A stretch of DNA of 64,000 bases from an uncultured Clostridia bacterium (GCA_934233735.1 CAKQGQ010000005.1:66889-130888), one strand, 5' to 3'. Shown: positions 48,324 to 58,211, counted from the stretch's first letter. Numbers and translations are program-made. Notes: generated by a model from the letters alone, not told the origin.

Positions 48324-49280
48324 ATGTCATTCGCATCTGACACGAAAAACGAATTATCAAGAATCGAACCCGAAAAGAAATGCTGCATGCTCGCGGAAAT
48401 TTCGGGCTTTCTTCGCGTGGCGGGAAGCATCGGACTTGTCGGCTTGGGTAAATTCCGCATCAAAATTACCACCGAAAATCCGGCAGTCGCAAGACACTAC
48501 AAGAAGCTTTTGCAGGATTACTTCGGAATCGAAACCAAGCTCGAAATCGGTGAAGGCAAGGCTGTCGGAAAAGCTCGCACGGGGAAAAAATACGCGTACA
48601 GCATCACGATCGATGCAGATAATCTCAGTGAGCAGATTCTCCGTGAAACGGGAATGCTTCTGATTAAAGAAGGGAACAACTATTTTTCGGACGGGATTTA
48701 CAGCGGCATCGTGCGAACCAAGTGCTGCAAGAAAGCTTATCTGCGTGGCGTGTTCATGGGTGCAGGCACAATGAGCGACCCGGAAAAAAGCTACGACCTT
48801 GAGTTTGTGCTGAACTCGGAGACGATGGCACAGGACCTCCGGAGACTGATCAATTCCTTTGTCGACCTCAGCTGCAAGGTGGTTAAGCGCGGGAAAAAAT
48901 ATGTTGTATACATGAAAAAAGCCGACTATATCAGCGACACTCTGGCGATTATGGGCGCAAGCAATCAGGTGTTCAGCATGGAAGAAACCAGAATCAAGAA
49001 AGCAATGGTCAATTCCGCGAAGCGAAGTGTCAACTGCGACAACGCAAACATGGACAGAACGATTGAAGCCTCCATCAAGCAGGCTGCCGCAATCAAAAAA
49101 ATAGACGAAAAAATCGGAATATCCGCGCTTCCGGATAAGCTTCGGGAAGTTGCGGAACTCCGTCTTGAAAACCCCGATATTTCAATAGCATCACTCGGCG
49201 AATTATGTGATCCGCCGCTGAAAAAATCGGGAATCAACAATCGAATCAAAAAATTGGAAGAAATAGCCGCGAAACTATAA
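48324..49280 (+). CDS. whiA: DNA-binding protein WhiA
   Basis: The 318-residue protein has the WhiA N-terminal LAGLIDADG-like domain (CCMLAEISGFLRVAGS, then KAYLRGVFMGAGTMSDPEKSYDLEF) and the C-terminal helix-turn-helix (LRLENPDISIASLGELCDPPLKKSGINNRIKKL in outline). It regulates division genes and chromosome segregation in Gram-positive bacteria. It usually follows rapZ and yvcK; here kce takes the middle position and yvcK is absent from the window. Confidence 0.93.
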   Translation: MSFASDTKNELSRIEPEKKCCMLAEISGFLRVAGSIGLVGLGKFRIKITTENPAVARHYKKLLQDYFGIETKLEIGEGKAVGKARTGKKYAYSITIDADNLSEQILRETGMLLIKEGNNYFSDGIYSGIVRTKCCKKAYLRGVFMGAGTMSDPEKSYDLEFVLNSETMAQDLRRLINSFVDLSCKVVKRGKKYVVYMKKADYISDTLAIMGASNQVFSMEETRIKKAMVNSAKRSVNCDNANMDRTIEASIKQAAAIKKIDEKIGISALPDKLREVAELRLENPDISIASLGELCDPPLKKSGINNRIKKLEEIAAKL

Positions 49281-49457
49281 AGTGTTTTCGCGGTTTTTTG
49301 CATATAATTTAGATAATGTCTAAATTTTTGGACAATTTTTCGGAAATGTTCAAAATTGCTCAGCTTTTGCTAAAATGTGGTTTTAGTATGTTTGAAATTG
49401 TGGTAAAAATAATAAAAGGCGTATAGGTGATTATTTTTAGGACAAGGAGGCGAGTAA
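49281..49457 (+). other. Short AT-rich gap between whiA and the V-ATPase operon
   Basis: A weak hairpin ATTTAGA-TAATG-TCTAAAT followed by TTTTT (about 49306-49331) could end the whiA transcript. No convincing promoter with both boxes is seen for the V-ATPase operon. Confidence 0.4.
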
Positions 49458-49784
49458 GTGTTTACGGAAGAAATAAACAAAATTCGCGAGGCCGAGGAGG
49501 CGGCGGATGCTATGCGCAGAAACGCAAAGACGGATGCCAGGCAGATGATTGAAGCTGCGAAATCCGAGGCAAAAAAAACAACAGAGCGGGCACAGGCGCA
49601 GGCAAAAGAGCATGCAGCCGCGTATCTGAAGGAGGGCGAGAAACAGGCAGAAGCAGATTATGAAGCTGCCATGAATCAAGCCCGGGAAACTGCCGAATCT
49701 CTGGTAAAAGATGCGGAGGCTCGGAAAAAACAAGCTATTGAAACGATAGCGGAAAGGATTATAGAAATCAGTGTCAATCATTAG
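49458..49784 (+). CDS. V-type ATPase subunit H/G (peripheral stalk)
   Basis: The 108-residue protein is nearly all coiled coil, rich in Ala, Glu, Lys and Arg (AEEAADAMRRNAKTDARQ), as in the AhaH/NtpF-type stalk subunit. It pairs with subunit E to hold the catalytic head still. GTG 49458 follows AAGGAGG. It is the first gene of a nine-gene operon, overlapping the next by 14 bp. Confidence 0.8.
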   Translation: MFTEEINKIREAEEAADAMRRNAKTDARQMIEAAKSEAKKTTERAQAQAKEHAAAYLKEGEKQAEADYEAAMNQARETAESLVKDAEARKKQAIETIAERIIEISVNH

Positions 49785-51783
49785 AATGCAAAAGGTTGCG
49801 GTTTTGGGACTGGATGCAGATAAAAAGAGACTGATGTCAGAGCTGATGGACTTAGGCGTCGTTGAACTTACGGATTGCTCGGCAATGTCCGGGGAGGATT
49901 TTCGTAACGCGAATCTGACGCAGGATGGCGTGCCGGAGACGGTCGAGTTTTTCGAAAAGAAGGTCTTTGATGCGGCACAGGCGCTGGAAGTTTTGGAAAA
50001 ATACGGAGAAATCAAAGAACCGCTTTTCCACACACGGCGCCGGGTAAAAAAGCCTCAGTTCAAAGGAATCGGTGAAAGTGAAGAACAGACACGGGCAAAA
50101 ATCGACAAGCTTTTAAACCTTGCGGAGAAAATCAAAAATGCAAGTGACCGAATCAACCGGATTGAAAGCGATACGGCGATGCTGACCCCGTGGAAAAGCT
50201 TTGACCTTTCGCTTGCGGAGAGGGGAACGCAGACGACAGACATCACGCTTGGAGTGATTCCAAAGACTGATTTTCGGAGTTTTTCCGAAGTGACAGAAAA
50301 ACTGCAGAGAGCATCTGCTGAAGGCGAAAATGCTGAGGCGATGCAGTATTGTATGATCAAACAGGTATCGGAAGATAAGGATTATATGTACGCAGCCTTT
50401 GTCACAGGAAAAGAAGAAACGAAAGCAGTTACGGCGCAGCTTCGGGAAATTGGTTTCTCAGAGCTGAACTTATCTGCATTTGCAGGAACTGCGGATGAAA
50501 ACTTGAAACAATTGAATAAGGAAAAACAAGAGGCAGAGGAAACTTTGCAAAAATTAAAAGAGGAAATTAAAACTCTGAAAGCTTGGAAAGAGCCTGTCGA
50601 AGACTATGCAGACTACTTTACGGTCGAGGCAGACAAAGAAAGAAGCAGAGAAAAACTTCTTAGGACTTCGAAGACTTTCCTCCTTGAGGGGTGGCTTCCG
50701 GTACGGACGAAGGTGCGGGTAACGCAGATCTTAGACGAAAACAACACCTGCTATCAATTCCGTGATCCGGAAGAAGGAGAAGAAGTTCCGGTTCTGCTTG
50801 AGAACAAGAGCTTTTTCCAACCGACGGAGGCGATTACGGAAATGTACTCGCTGCCGAGTTATTGGGGATTTGATCCGACTTCCATCTACTCGCTGTTCTA
50901 TATCATTTTCTTCGGAATGATGTTCAGTGATGCGGGATACGGATTGCTTCTGGCAGTCGGATGCGGAGTCATTTTGAGAAAATTTGACCTTGAGGGTACG
51001 ACCTTTAAAATGATAAAACTTTTCTTCTACTGTGGTATTTCGACCACGGTATGGGGCGTACTTTTCGGGGGATTCTTTGGGGACTTGATCGGCGTCTTTT
51101 CAAACACCTTCCTCGGAAAACAAATTGCCTTTAACGCAGTTTGGTTCAATCCGCTGGAAGACCCGATGAAGCTTTTGATTTTCTCGCTGATACTCGGCGT
51201 GATTCATCTCTTTATCGGAATGGGAATCCAGGCATATATGCAGATCAAAGATGGAAAATTTGTGGATGCAGTCTGTGACGAGGGCTTCTGGTATCTGACG
51301 ATTCTGGGCCTTGCGGCATGGCTTTGCGGTTCTGCGGCATTCGACTCGGCGGTGCTTTCTGCCGCAGGTATGTGGATGAGCATCGCAGGTGCGGCCGGTC
51401 TTCTGATTGCAGGAGGACGAGGCAGGAAAGGCATCGGCAAAATCGTCGGAGGCTTTTCAAATCTGTATAACATCACAAGCTGGATTTCGGATATTTTGTC
51501 TTATGCCAGACTTTTGGCACTGGGACTTGCGACCGGCGTTATCGCACAGGTAGTAAATACGATGGGCTCGCTGTTCGGCGGAGGAATTGCCGGACTGATC
51601 CTGTTCCTGCTTATCTTTGTGGTGGGACACGCTGTGAACTTTGCAATCAACCTGCTGGGCGCGTTTATTCACTCGGCAAGACTGCAGTATGTAGAGTTTT
51701 TTGGCAAATTCTATGTGGACGGCGGAGAACCTTTCGACCCGCTGCGCAGAAAGACGAAATATATCCGTGTTGATGAAGAATAA
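49771..51783 (+). CDS. atpI: V-type ATPase subunit I (a-type stator)
   Basis: The 670-residue protein has a cytoplasmic N-terminal half with coiled coils (about 1-350) and a C-terminal membrane half with about seven helices: PTSIYSLFYIIFFGMMFSD, YGLLLAVGCGVI, WISDILSYARLLALGLATG and AFIHSARLQYVEFFGKFY. The RLLALGLA segment carries the Arg facing the rotor. It conducts ions alongside ring subunit K. The start GTG 49771 overlaps the previous gene; ATG 49786 is an alternative. Confidence 0.92.
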   Translation: MSIIRMQKVAVLGLDADKKRLMSELMDLGVVELTDCSAMSGEDFRNANLTQDGVPETVEFFEKKVFDAAQALEVLEKYGEIKEPLFHTRRRVKKPQFKGIGESEEQTRAKIDKLLNLAEKIKNASDRINRIESDTAMLTPWKSFDLSLAERGTQTTDITLGVIPKTDFRSFSEVTEKLQRASAEGENAEAMQYCMIKQVSEDKDYMYAAFVTGKEETKAVTAQLREIGFSELNLSAFAGTADENLKQLNKEKQEAEETLQKLKEEIKTLKAWKEPVEDYADYFTVEADKERSREKLLRTSKTFLLEGWLPVRTKVRVTQILDENNTCYQFRDPEEGEEVPVLLENKSFFQPTEAITEMYSLPSYWGFDPTSIYSLFYIIFFGMMFSDAGYGLLLAVGCGVILRKFDLEGTTFKMIKLFFYCGISTTVWGVLFGGFFGDLIGVFSNTFLGKQIAFNAVWFNPLEDPMKLLIFSLILGVIHLFIGMGIQAYMQIKDGKFVDAVCDEGFWYLTILGLAAWLCGSAAFDSAVLSAAGMWMSIAGAAGLLIAGGRGRKGIGKIVGGFSNLYNITSWISDILSYARLLALGLATGVIAQVVNTMGSLFGGGIAGLILFLLIFVVGHAVNFAINLLGAFIHSARLQYVEFFGKFYVDGGEPFDPLRRKTKYIRVDEE

Positions 51784-51810
51784 AAAACAGAAAAACAGGA
51801 GGAATATAAG

Positions 51811-52293
51811 ATGTTTTTTGAATATATTGACGGAAACAGTTTAGCAATTTTAGGTGCTGCAATCGCGGCGCTGGCAGGTATCGGCTCTGCAATGGGCGTG
51901 GGTATCGCAGGTCAGGCGGCTTCGGCTGTTGTAGCGGAAGACCCGAAAAAATTCGGTAAAACAATCATTTTGCAGGCACTCCCGGGTACGCAGGGTATTT
52001 ACGGTCTGATTATCGCATTCCTGATCATGGTAAAAATCGGCCTGCTCAGCGGAAACATGGTTGACCTCACTGCAGCTCAGGGATTCTATTTCATGTGCGC
52101 AGGCATTCCAATCGGAGCAGTTGGTATTTGGTCCGGTATTGCACAGGGAAAGGCAGCAGCTGCTGCACTTCAGCTTACAGCTAAGAGACCGGATCAGATG
52201 GTTAAAGGTATCATCTATACCGCAATGGTAGAAACTTACGCGATTTTCGCACTGCTTGTTTCGGTACTGATCTGGCTGAGAATACCGGTTTAG
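51811..52293 (+). CDS. atpK: V-type ATPase subunit K (rotor ring), sodium-type
   Basis: The 160-residue protein has two hairpins (four helices). Ion-site residues match the Enterococcus hirae sodium ring: LPGTQG in helix 2 (Leu, Thr, Gln), Gln in IAQGKAAAAAL of helix 3, and Glu in MVETYAIFA of helix 4. Only one carboxylate per two hairpins remains, as expected for this type. These residues predict Na+ rather than H+ transport. AGGAGG precedes ATG 51811. Confidence 0.92.
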   Translation: MFFEYIDGNSLAILGAAIAALAGIGSAMGVGIAGQAASAVVAEDPKKFGKTIILQALPGTQGIYGLIIAFLIMVKIGLLSGNMVDLTAAQGFYFMCAGIPIGAVGIWSGIAQGKAAAAALQLTAKRPDQMVKGIIYTAMVETYAIFALLVSVLIWLRIPV

Positions 52294-52306
52294 AAAGGAC
52301 GACAAT

Positions 52307-52927
52307 ATGGGCATTGAAAAAATTACCGATAGAATCGCTGCCGAGGCTAAGGCCGATTATGATGCGGTAGTGGGCAGTGCCAAGCAGGAGGCTCGGTCAA
52401 TCCTCGCAGACGCAAAGGCTGCGGCGGAGAAAATTTTGGCGGATGCCGAAGAGAGCGGACGCACTGAAAAAGAAAAAGCAGTAAAATATGGAAAATCAGC
52501 GGCGGACATCGATGCGGGAAAAATTATCCTGAAGAAAAAACAGGAACTCCTCTCGGATTGTTTTGCAGGGATGGTAGATTACATTATCGGAATTGAAGAA
52601 TATCGCTATATAGAACTTTTGGTGGAGCTTGGAGATGCGGCCGACATGTACGGCGGCAAGCTCTTGTTCAACGCTGATGAAAAGGAAAGAATCGGGCAGA
52701 AGGTCTGCGACGCGCTGAATCGCGCGGTTGCTTCAAAGAGAAGAGACAGATACGGAGACGAAATCCAGTATGCGGAGCGTTTCACTTTGGATGAAGAAGT
52801 GGGAAATATGAAAGGTGGTTATATTGTCACCTATCGTTCGACGTTCGCAGACTGTACCATCGAGTCTCTGGTAAAGGAGCACCGCATGGATCTTGCCGGT
52901 GAAGCAGCGAAAATTTTATTTACCTAA
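52307..52927 (+). CDS. atpE: V-type ATPase subunit E (peripheral stalk)
   Basis: The 206-residue protein has a long N-terminal coiled coil (ADAKAAAEKILADAEESGRT) and a C-terminal globular domain (AERFTLDEEVGNMKGGYIVTY, then RMDLAGEAAKILF). These are features of V-ATPase subunit E, which with H/G forms the stator stalk. It lies 13 bp after subunit K with AGAAAGGACG before the ATG. Confidence 0.88.
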   Translation: MGIEKITDRIAAEAKADYDAVVGSAKQEARSILADAKAAAEKILADAEESGRTEKEKAVKYGKSAADIDAGKIILKKKQELLSDCFAGMVDYIIGIEEYRYIELLVELGDAADMYGGKLLFNADEKERIGQKVCDALNRAVASKRRDRYGDEIQYAERFTLDEEVGNMKGGYIVTYRSTFADCTIESLVKEHRMDLAGEAAKILFT

Positions 52928-52938
52928 AGGGGGATACA

Positions 52939-53946
52939 ATGGCAAAGAAAAGCGAATATGATTATATATTCCCTTCGGTACTGATTCGCAGCAAAGAAAC
53001 TTCGCTTCTGAAACGCGCTGACATGGAAAAAGTCATGGAGCAGAAAGACGTGCAGGGCGCAATGAAAGTTTTAAGCGAGTTCGGATATGGCGACGGTAAG
53101 GACAGCGAGGATGCGCGTGCCTTCGAGAAGGCTCTCGACGCAGGTCTTGCTGAAAGCTATGAGCTTGTATTTTCTGTGCTTTCGGACGAACCGCAGATGA
53201 AACTTTTCCTGTACCCAAGCGATTATCATAATGTAAAGGTTCTTTTGAAGGCGGAGGCGCTTAAGACAGACCCGGCACCGCTTTTGCTGGAGTCCGCGGC
53301 GATACCGCCTCAGGAAATGCAGGAAATGATTCGCAAAAGAGATTTTGCGCTGTTTTCCGTTTCCATGAAGCAGGCGATTACCGAGGCGGCAGAGGTCTTC
53401 GCCAAGAGCCGTGACCCGCAGGAAATCGACATTATTTTAGACCGCGCATGTTACCGCGATATGCTTGAAGAAGCGGAAAAGCTTGATAATGCTTTTGTGA
53501 CGGGCTATGTGAAGCTCTTAATTGACAGCCTGAACATGAGCGCGTTTATCAGACTTCGCAAAATCGGAAAATCCAAGAATTTCTTCGAAAAGATTTTCCT
53601 TACGGGCGGAAACCTCGAGGAGCGTTTCTTTGAAGGCTCCTGTGAAGAGGCGTACAGCTCGATTGCAGACAAGTTGCAGCCGTTTGGCTATTACGAAGTT
53701 TTTGCGGAGGGAGCGAAGGCGGTTACCGAAAAGGGAAGCTACAGTGAGCTTGAAAAAATTCTCGACAATTTGAAAATCCGTTTTGCGGCAGAGTGCAAAT
53801 ATCAGCCGTTCGGATTGGAAACCGCTGCGGCTTATCTGATTGCCAAAGAGATGGAGGTTAAGAACCTCAGAATTATCTTTGCGGGCAAGATTGCCGGAAC
53901 AGCTGCGGAAATTGTAGCGGAAAGGTTAAGGGAAACTTATGTATAA
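52939..53946 (+). CDS. atpC: V-type ATPase subunit C (central shaft-rotor adaptor)
   Basis: The 335-residue protein is largely helical and matches NtpC/AtpC: starting YIFPSVLIRSKETSLLKRADM, with YHNVKVLLKAE and YLIAKEMEVKNLRIIFAGK near the end. It links the shaft D/F to the K ring. AAGGGGG precedes ATG 52939, and it overlaps subunit F by 8 bp. Confidence 0.9.
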   Translation: MAKKSEYDYIFPSVLIRSKETSLLKRADMEKVMEQKDVQGAMKVLSEFGYGDGKDSEDARAFEKALDAGLAESYELVFSVLSDEPQMKLFLYPSDYHNVKVLLKAEALKTDPAPLLLESAAIPPQEMQEMIRKRDFALFSVSMKQAITEAAEVFAKSRDPQEIDIILDRACYRDMLEEAEKLDNAFVTGYVKLLIDSLNMSAFIRLRKIGKSKNFFEKIFLTGGNLEERFFEGSCEEAYSSIADKLQPFGYYEVFAEGAKAVTEKGSYSELEKILDNLKIRFAAECKYQPFGLETAAAYLIAKEMEVKNLRIIFAGKIAGTAAEIVAERLRETYV

Positions 53947-54259
53947 GATAGGCGTAATCGGCGACAGAGAAAGCGTTTTAGGCTTTCAAGCGGTCGGGTT
54001 GGATGTATTTCCTGCGGACGATGCCGAGGAGGCAAAGAAAACGCTGAAGCGGCTTGCTAAGGAAGACTTCGCCATCATCTATATTACAGAACAGTTTTAT
54101 CAATATATGATGAAGGAAGTCGAGGAGTACACAGACAGCAGGCTTCCGGCTGTGATTCCGATTCCCGGAAAGGACGGAAGTTTGGGCATCGGAATGACAT
54201 CCGTAAAGAAATCGGTGGAAAGAGCCGTCGGAGCCGATATATTATTTGGAGGAAATTAA
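53939..54259 (+). CDS. atpF: V-type ATPase subunit F
   Basis: The 106-residue protein has the subunit F pattern: KIGVIGDRESVLGFQAVGL, DFAIIYITEQFYQ and PAVIPIPGKDGSLGIGM. It forms the central shaft with D and modulates rotation. It starts inside the end of subunit C, and its stop is directly followed by subunit A. Confidence 0.9.
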   Translation: MYKIGVIGDRESVLGFQAVGLDVFPADDAEEAKKTLKRLAKEDFAIIYITEQFYQYMMKEVEEYTDSRLPAVIPIPGKDGSLGIGMTSVKKSVERAVGADILFGGN

Positions 54260-54260
54260 A

Positions 54261-56066
54261 ATGGCAGAAGGCAAAGTATTGAAAGTATCCGGGCCGTTGG
54301 TCGTTGCGTCGGGCATGGATCAAGCCAATATGTTCGATGTCGTGCATGTTGGCAGCCAAGGCCTGATCGGAGAAATTATAGAAATGAGAGGCGACAGGGC
54401 TTCCATTCAGGTATACGAAGAGACTGCGGGAATCGGACCGGGTGCTCCGGTTGTATCTACGGGAGCGCCGCTTTCGGTAGAACTGGGACCCGGACTCATC
54501 GAGACCATGTATGATGGTATTCAGCGTCCTCTCGAGGAAATGGTGCAGGTTGCGGGACCGAACATCACGCGTGGAATCAAGGTTCCGTCGCTGAATCGCG
54601 AGAAAAAATGGGAATTCAAACCATTGCTAAAAACCGGAGACGAAGTCGAAGGCGGCGACATCATCGGTGAAGTGGAGGAAACCGTTCTGGTTACGCAGAA
54701 AATCATGGTTCCCGCAGGAATCAAGGGCGTAATCGATTCGATTGAATCCGGAAACTACACAGTTGATCACACAATCTGTAAGATCAGGCTGACGGAGGAC
54801 TACGGCGCAGAGCATTTAAAGGCAGGCGACATCAAATCGCTCAGCATGATGCAGAAATGGCCGGTAAGACGCGGTCGTCCATATAAGGAAAAACTGGTTC
54901 CGGAGATGCCGCTTATCACCGGACAAAGGGTTATCGACACGATGTTCCCAATCGCCAAGGGCGGCGTGGCTGCGGTTCCCGGACCGTTCGGTTCAGGCAA
55001 AACCGTTGTACAGCACCAGCTTGCAAAGTGGGCGGATGCAGACATCGTTGTATACATCGGCTGCGGCGAACGTGGAAACGAGATGACCGATGTACTGATG
55101 GAGTTCCCGGAACTGAAAGACCCTCGTTCGGGAGAGTCTTTGATGAAGAGAACCGTTTTAATCGCAAATACTTCGGACATGCCGGTTGCGGCGCGTGAAG
55201 CGTCGATTTATACAGGCATTACCATAGCGGAATATTTCAGAGACATGGGCTACTCGGTAGCACTGATGGCTGACTCTACTTCCAGATGGGCGGAAGCTCT
55301 TCGTGAAATGTCCGGCCGTCTCGAAGAAATGCCGGGGGAAGAAGGCTATCCTGCTTATCTGGCATCCAGACTCGCGCAGTTCTATGAAAGAGCCGGAAGA
55401 ACCGTATCTCTCGGAAAAGCGGGCCGCGTAGGAGCACTTTCCGCAATCGGTGCGGTATCTCCTCCGGGCGGTGACATTTCCGAGCCGGTATCGCAGGCAA
55501 CGCTGCGTATCGTAAAGGTATTCTGGTGTCTGGATTCGGCACTGGCGTATGCAAGACACTTCCCGGCAATCAACTGGCTTCAGTCCTATTCCCTCTATGT
55601 GGAAAGACTGGAAAAATGGTATGCGGAGAATGTTGACAAAGAATTTCCGAAGATGCGAGAAGAAACGCTTGCGCTTTTGCAGCAGGAAGCAGAGCTCAAC
55701 GAAATCGTACAGCTCGTCGGCGTTGATTCCCTTTCGGCGGAAGACCGCATGAAGCTCGAAGTCTGCAAATCCATTCGTGAGGACTATCTGCACCAGAACG
55801 CGTTCCACGATGTGGACACCTATTCTTCGCTGAACAAGCAGTTTAAGCTTCTGAAGCTGATTCTCGGCTTCTATAAGGAAGGGCTTGAGGGTATTCACAA
55901 AGGTGCTTCCTTTGCAAAGGTTGCGGCAATCCCTCAGCGTGAAGAAATCGGCAGATTCAAATATATCGAAGAAGAGCAGATTGACGAAAGATACGAAAAA
56001 TTGATGAATGATATACGCGCTGCGATCAATGCGCTTGTAGTAGAGGAGGCTGAAGCGGATGATTAG
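54261..56066 (+). CDS. atpA: V-type ATPase catalytic subunit A
   Basis: The 601-residue catalytic subunit begins GKVLKVSGPLVVASGM and has Walker A GPFGSGKT at about 240, then ECGERGNEM-like CGERGNEMTDVL, ALMADSTSRWAEALREMSGR and the ~90-residue insertion typical of V-type A subunits. ATG 54261 follows GGAGG; the frame is open to 54246. It couples ATP hydrolysis or synthesis to ion flow. It overlaps subunit B by 8 bp. Confidence 0.95.
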   Translation: MAEGKVLKVSGPLVVASGMDQANMFDVVHVGSQGLIGEIIEMRGDRASIQVYEETAGIGPGAPVVSTGAPLSVELGPGLIETMYDGIQRPLEEMVQVAGPNITRGIKVPSLNREKKWEFKPLLKTGDEVEGGDIIGEVEETVLVTQKIMVPAGIKGVIDSIESGNYTVDHTICKIRLTEDYGAEHLKAGDIKSLSMMQKWPVRRGRPYKEKLVPEMPLITGQRVIDTMFPIAKGGVAAVPGPFGSGKTVVQHQLAKWADADIVVYIGCGERGNEMTDVLMEFPELKDPRSGESLMKRTVLIANTSDMPVAAREASIYTGITIAEYFRDMGYSVALMADSTSRWAEALREMSGRLEEMPGEEGYPAYLASRLAQFYERAGRTVSLGKAGRVGALSAIGAVSPPGGDISEPVSQATLRIVKVFWCLDSALAYARHFPAINWLQSYSLYVERLEKWYAENVDKEFPKMREETLALLQQEAELNEIVQLVGVDSLSAEDRMKLEVCKSIREDYLHQNAFHDVDTYSSLNKQFKLLKLILGFYKEGLEGIHKGASFAKVAAIPQREEIGRFKYIEEEQIDERYEKLMNDIRAAINALVVEEAEADD

Positions 56067-57426
56067 AGAATATAAGACAATCAGTGAAGTTGTAGGACCT
56101 CTGATGCTGGTCAAGGATGTTGACGATGTTACCTACGATGAACTTGGCGAAATCCTGCTTCCGAGCGGGGAAAAAAGACTTTGCAAAGTCCTCGAAGTCA
56201 ACGGACATAACGCGCTGGTTCAGCTTTTCGAGGCGTCTCAGGGCATCAACCTGAAGCAGAGCACGGTGCGCTTCCTCGGACACGGTACGCAGCTTGCGGT
56301 ATCGCCGGATATGCTCGGTCGTGTATTCGACGGTATGGGAAGACCAAAGGACGGCGGGCCGGACATTATTGCGGAAAAGATGCTCGACATCAACGGACTT
56401 CCAATGAACCCGGCGGCTCGTGACTATCCGGCTGAGTTTATTCAGACAGGCGTTTCGGCAATTGACGGACTGAACACGCTAGTTCGCGGACAGAAGCTTC
56501 CGATTTTCTCAGGCGCAGGTCTTCCGCATTCCAACTTAGCAGCGCAGATTGCGCGTCAGGCAAAGGTAATCGGTGACGATGCCGGAAACTTCGCCGTTGT
56601 ATTTGCAGCAATCGGTATTACGCACGAAGAAGCGGATTTCTTCGCTTCCGACTTCAGAAGAACCGGCGCGATTGACAGAACGGTTATGTTTATGAACCTT
56701 GCCAACGACCCTGCGGTTGAGCGTATCGCTACACCGCGTATGGCACTGACGGCTGCGGAATATCTTGCATTCGACATGGGAATGCATGTGCTGGTTATTT
56801 TGACGGATATTACAAACTACGCGGAGGCTCTGCGTGAGGTTTCGGCTGCTCGTAAAGAGGTGCCTGGCCGCAGAGGCTACCCGGGCTATTTATATACCGA
56901 CCTTGCGACGATGTATGAACGCGCGGGCAGAAAGAAAGGCTGCGCGGGCTCGATTACGATGATTCCGATTCTGACGATGCCGGAAAACGACAAGACGCAC
57001 CCGATTCCTGACCTTACCGGCTACATCACCGAAGGACAGATTATTCTTTCCAATGAGCTGTTCCGCAAGGGCATTAAACCGCCAATCGATGTTCTTCCAT
57101 CGCTTTCGCGTCTGAAGGACAAAGGTATCGGCAAAGGCAAAACCCGTGAAGACCACGCGGACACGATGAACCAGCTATTTGCTGCTTATGCGAAGGGTAA
57201 AGAAAACCTGGAACTTGTTGCAATCTTAGGTGAAGCGGCGCTTTCCGAGGTCGACCTGATGTATGCGAAGTTCTCGCAGGAATTTGAGAGACGCTATGTT
57301 TCACAGGGCTACGATGCCGACCGTACGATTGAGGAAACGCTGAATCTGGGATGGGAACTGCTCCGACTTCTTCCAAAGAGCGAACTGAAGCGTATCAAAG
57401 ACGAATATATCGAAAAGTATTTGTAA
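56059..57426 (+). CDS. atpB: V-type ATPase non-catalytic subunit B
   Basis: The 455-residue protein begins REYKTISEVVGPLMLVKDV and has FSGAGLPHSNLAAQIARQA in place of the Walker A, as expected for the non-catalytic subunit, then FVVFAAIG-type strands, SAARKEVPGRRGYPGYLYTD and PSLSRLKDKGIG. It alternates with A in the head. AGGAGG lies 12 bp upstream inside subunit A. Confidence 0.95.
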   Translation: MIREYKTISEVVGPLMLVKDVDDVTYDELGEILLPSGEKRLCKVLEVNGHNALVQLFEASQGINLKQSTVRFLGHGTQLAVSPDMLGRVFDGMGRPKDGGPDIIAEKMLDINGLPMNPAARDYPAEFIQTGVSAIDGLNTLVRGQKLPIFSGAGLPHSNLAAQIARQAKVIGDDAGNFAVVFAAIGITHEEADFFASDFRRTGAIDRTVMFMNLANDPAVERIATPRMALTAAEYLAFDMGMHVLVILTDITNYAEALREVSAARKEVPGRRGYPGYLYTDLATMYERAGRKKGCAGSITMIPILTMPENDKTHPIPDLTGYITEGQIILSNELFRKGIKPPIDVLPSLSRLKDKGIGKGKTREDHADTMNQLFAAYAKGKENLELVAILGEAALSEVDLMYAKFSQEFERRYVSQGYDADRTIEETLNLGWELLRLLPKSELKRIKDEYIEKYL

Positions 57427-57482
57427 ACGGCGATGCGCCGGTTAATTCATGATTTGATTAAAAAAGGAAGGAGGCAGGAAAA

Positions 57483-58211
57483 GTGGAAAGACTCAATGTA
57501 AATCCCACCCGTATGATGCTCACAACGCTCAAAAAGCGTCATGCGACTTCCGTGCGGGGTCACAAACTTTTAAAAGATAAGCGGGATGAACTGATGAAAG
57601 GTTTCCTTGAACTTGCCCGTGAAAATAAGGAGCTCCGAGACAAGGTGGAGGCTCGCCTTGCGGATGTTTATGCAGCTTTCGGTGTGGCGCAGGCAGTTAT
57701 GAGCCGCGCTGCCATGGAGGAGGCTCTGATGTTTCCGAAGCAGGGTGTGAACTTAGAAGTCTCAGGCAGGAATGTCATGAGCGTGGACGTTCCGGTGTTT
57801 GACTTTACTACAACGGCCGAAGACGCTTCAAATATCTACCCTTACGGTTATGCCAATACTTCCGGTGAACTGGACTCTGCAATTGCAAGTCTGGCGGATG
57901 TATTTCCGCTGATGCTGGAGCTTGCCGATAAGGAAAAAGAAGCACAAATGCTGGCTGCCGAGCTTGAGCGGACGCGGCGCAGGGTTAACGCGCTTGAATA
58001 TGTAAAGATACCGCAGCTCGAAATGACAATTAAGTATATTCGCATGCGGCTTGACGAAAATGAGCGAGGCAACCAGACGAGACTGATGAAGGTCAAGGAT
58101 ATGGTGCTCAAAGAAGCAATTAAGGAAAAGCACGATGCGGATGAAGAGGCTTATAATGCGGCGGTAAAACACGCAATCAAGCATTCAAGAAAACCGATTA
58201 ATATTATGTAA
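57483..58211 (+). CDS. atpD: V-type ATPase subunit D (central shaft)
   Basis: The 242-residue protein is mainly two long helices forming the rotor shaft: NPTRMMLTTLKKRHATSVRG, KLLKDKRDELMKGFLELARE and RRRVNALEYVKIPQLEMTIK. It is the last gene of the operon, with GGAAGGAGG before GTG 57483 and a terminator 6 bp after its stop. Confidence 0.93.
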   Translation: MERLNVNPTRMMLTTLKKRHATSVRGHKLLKDKRDELMKGFLELARENKELRDKVEARLADVYAAFGVAQAVMSRAAMEEALMFPKQGVNLEVSGRNVMSVDVPVFDFTTTAEDASNIYPYGYANTSGELDSAIASLADVFPLMLELADKEKEAQMLAAELERTRRRVNALEYVKIPQLEMTIKYIRMRLDENERGNQTRLMKVKDMVLKEAIKEKHDADEEAYNAAVKHAIKHSRKPINIM

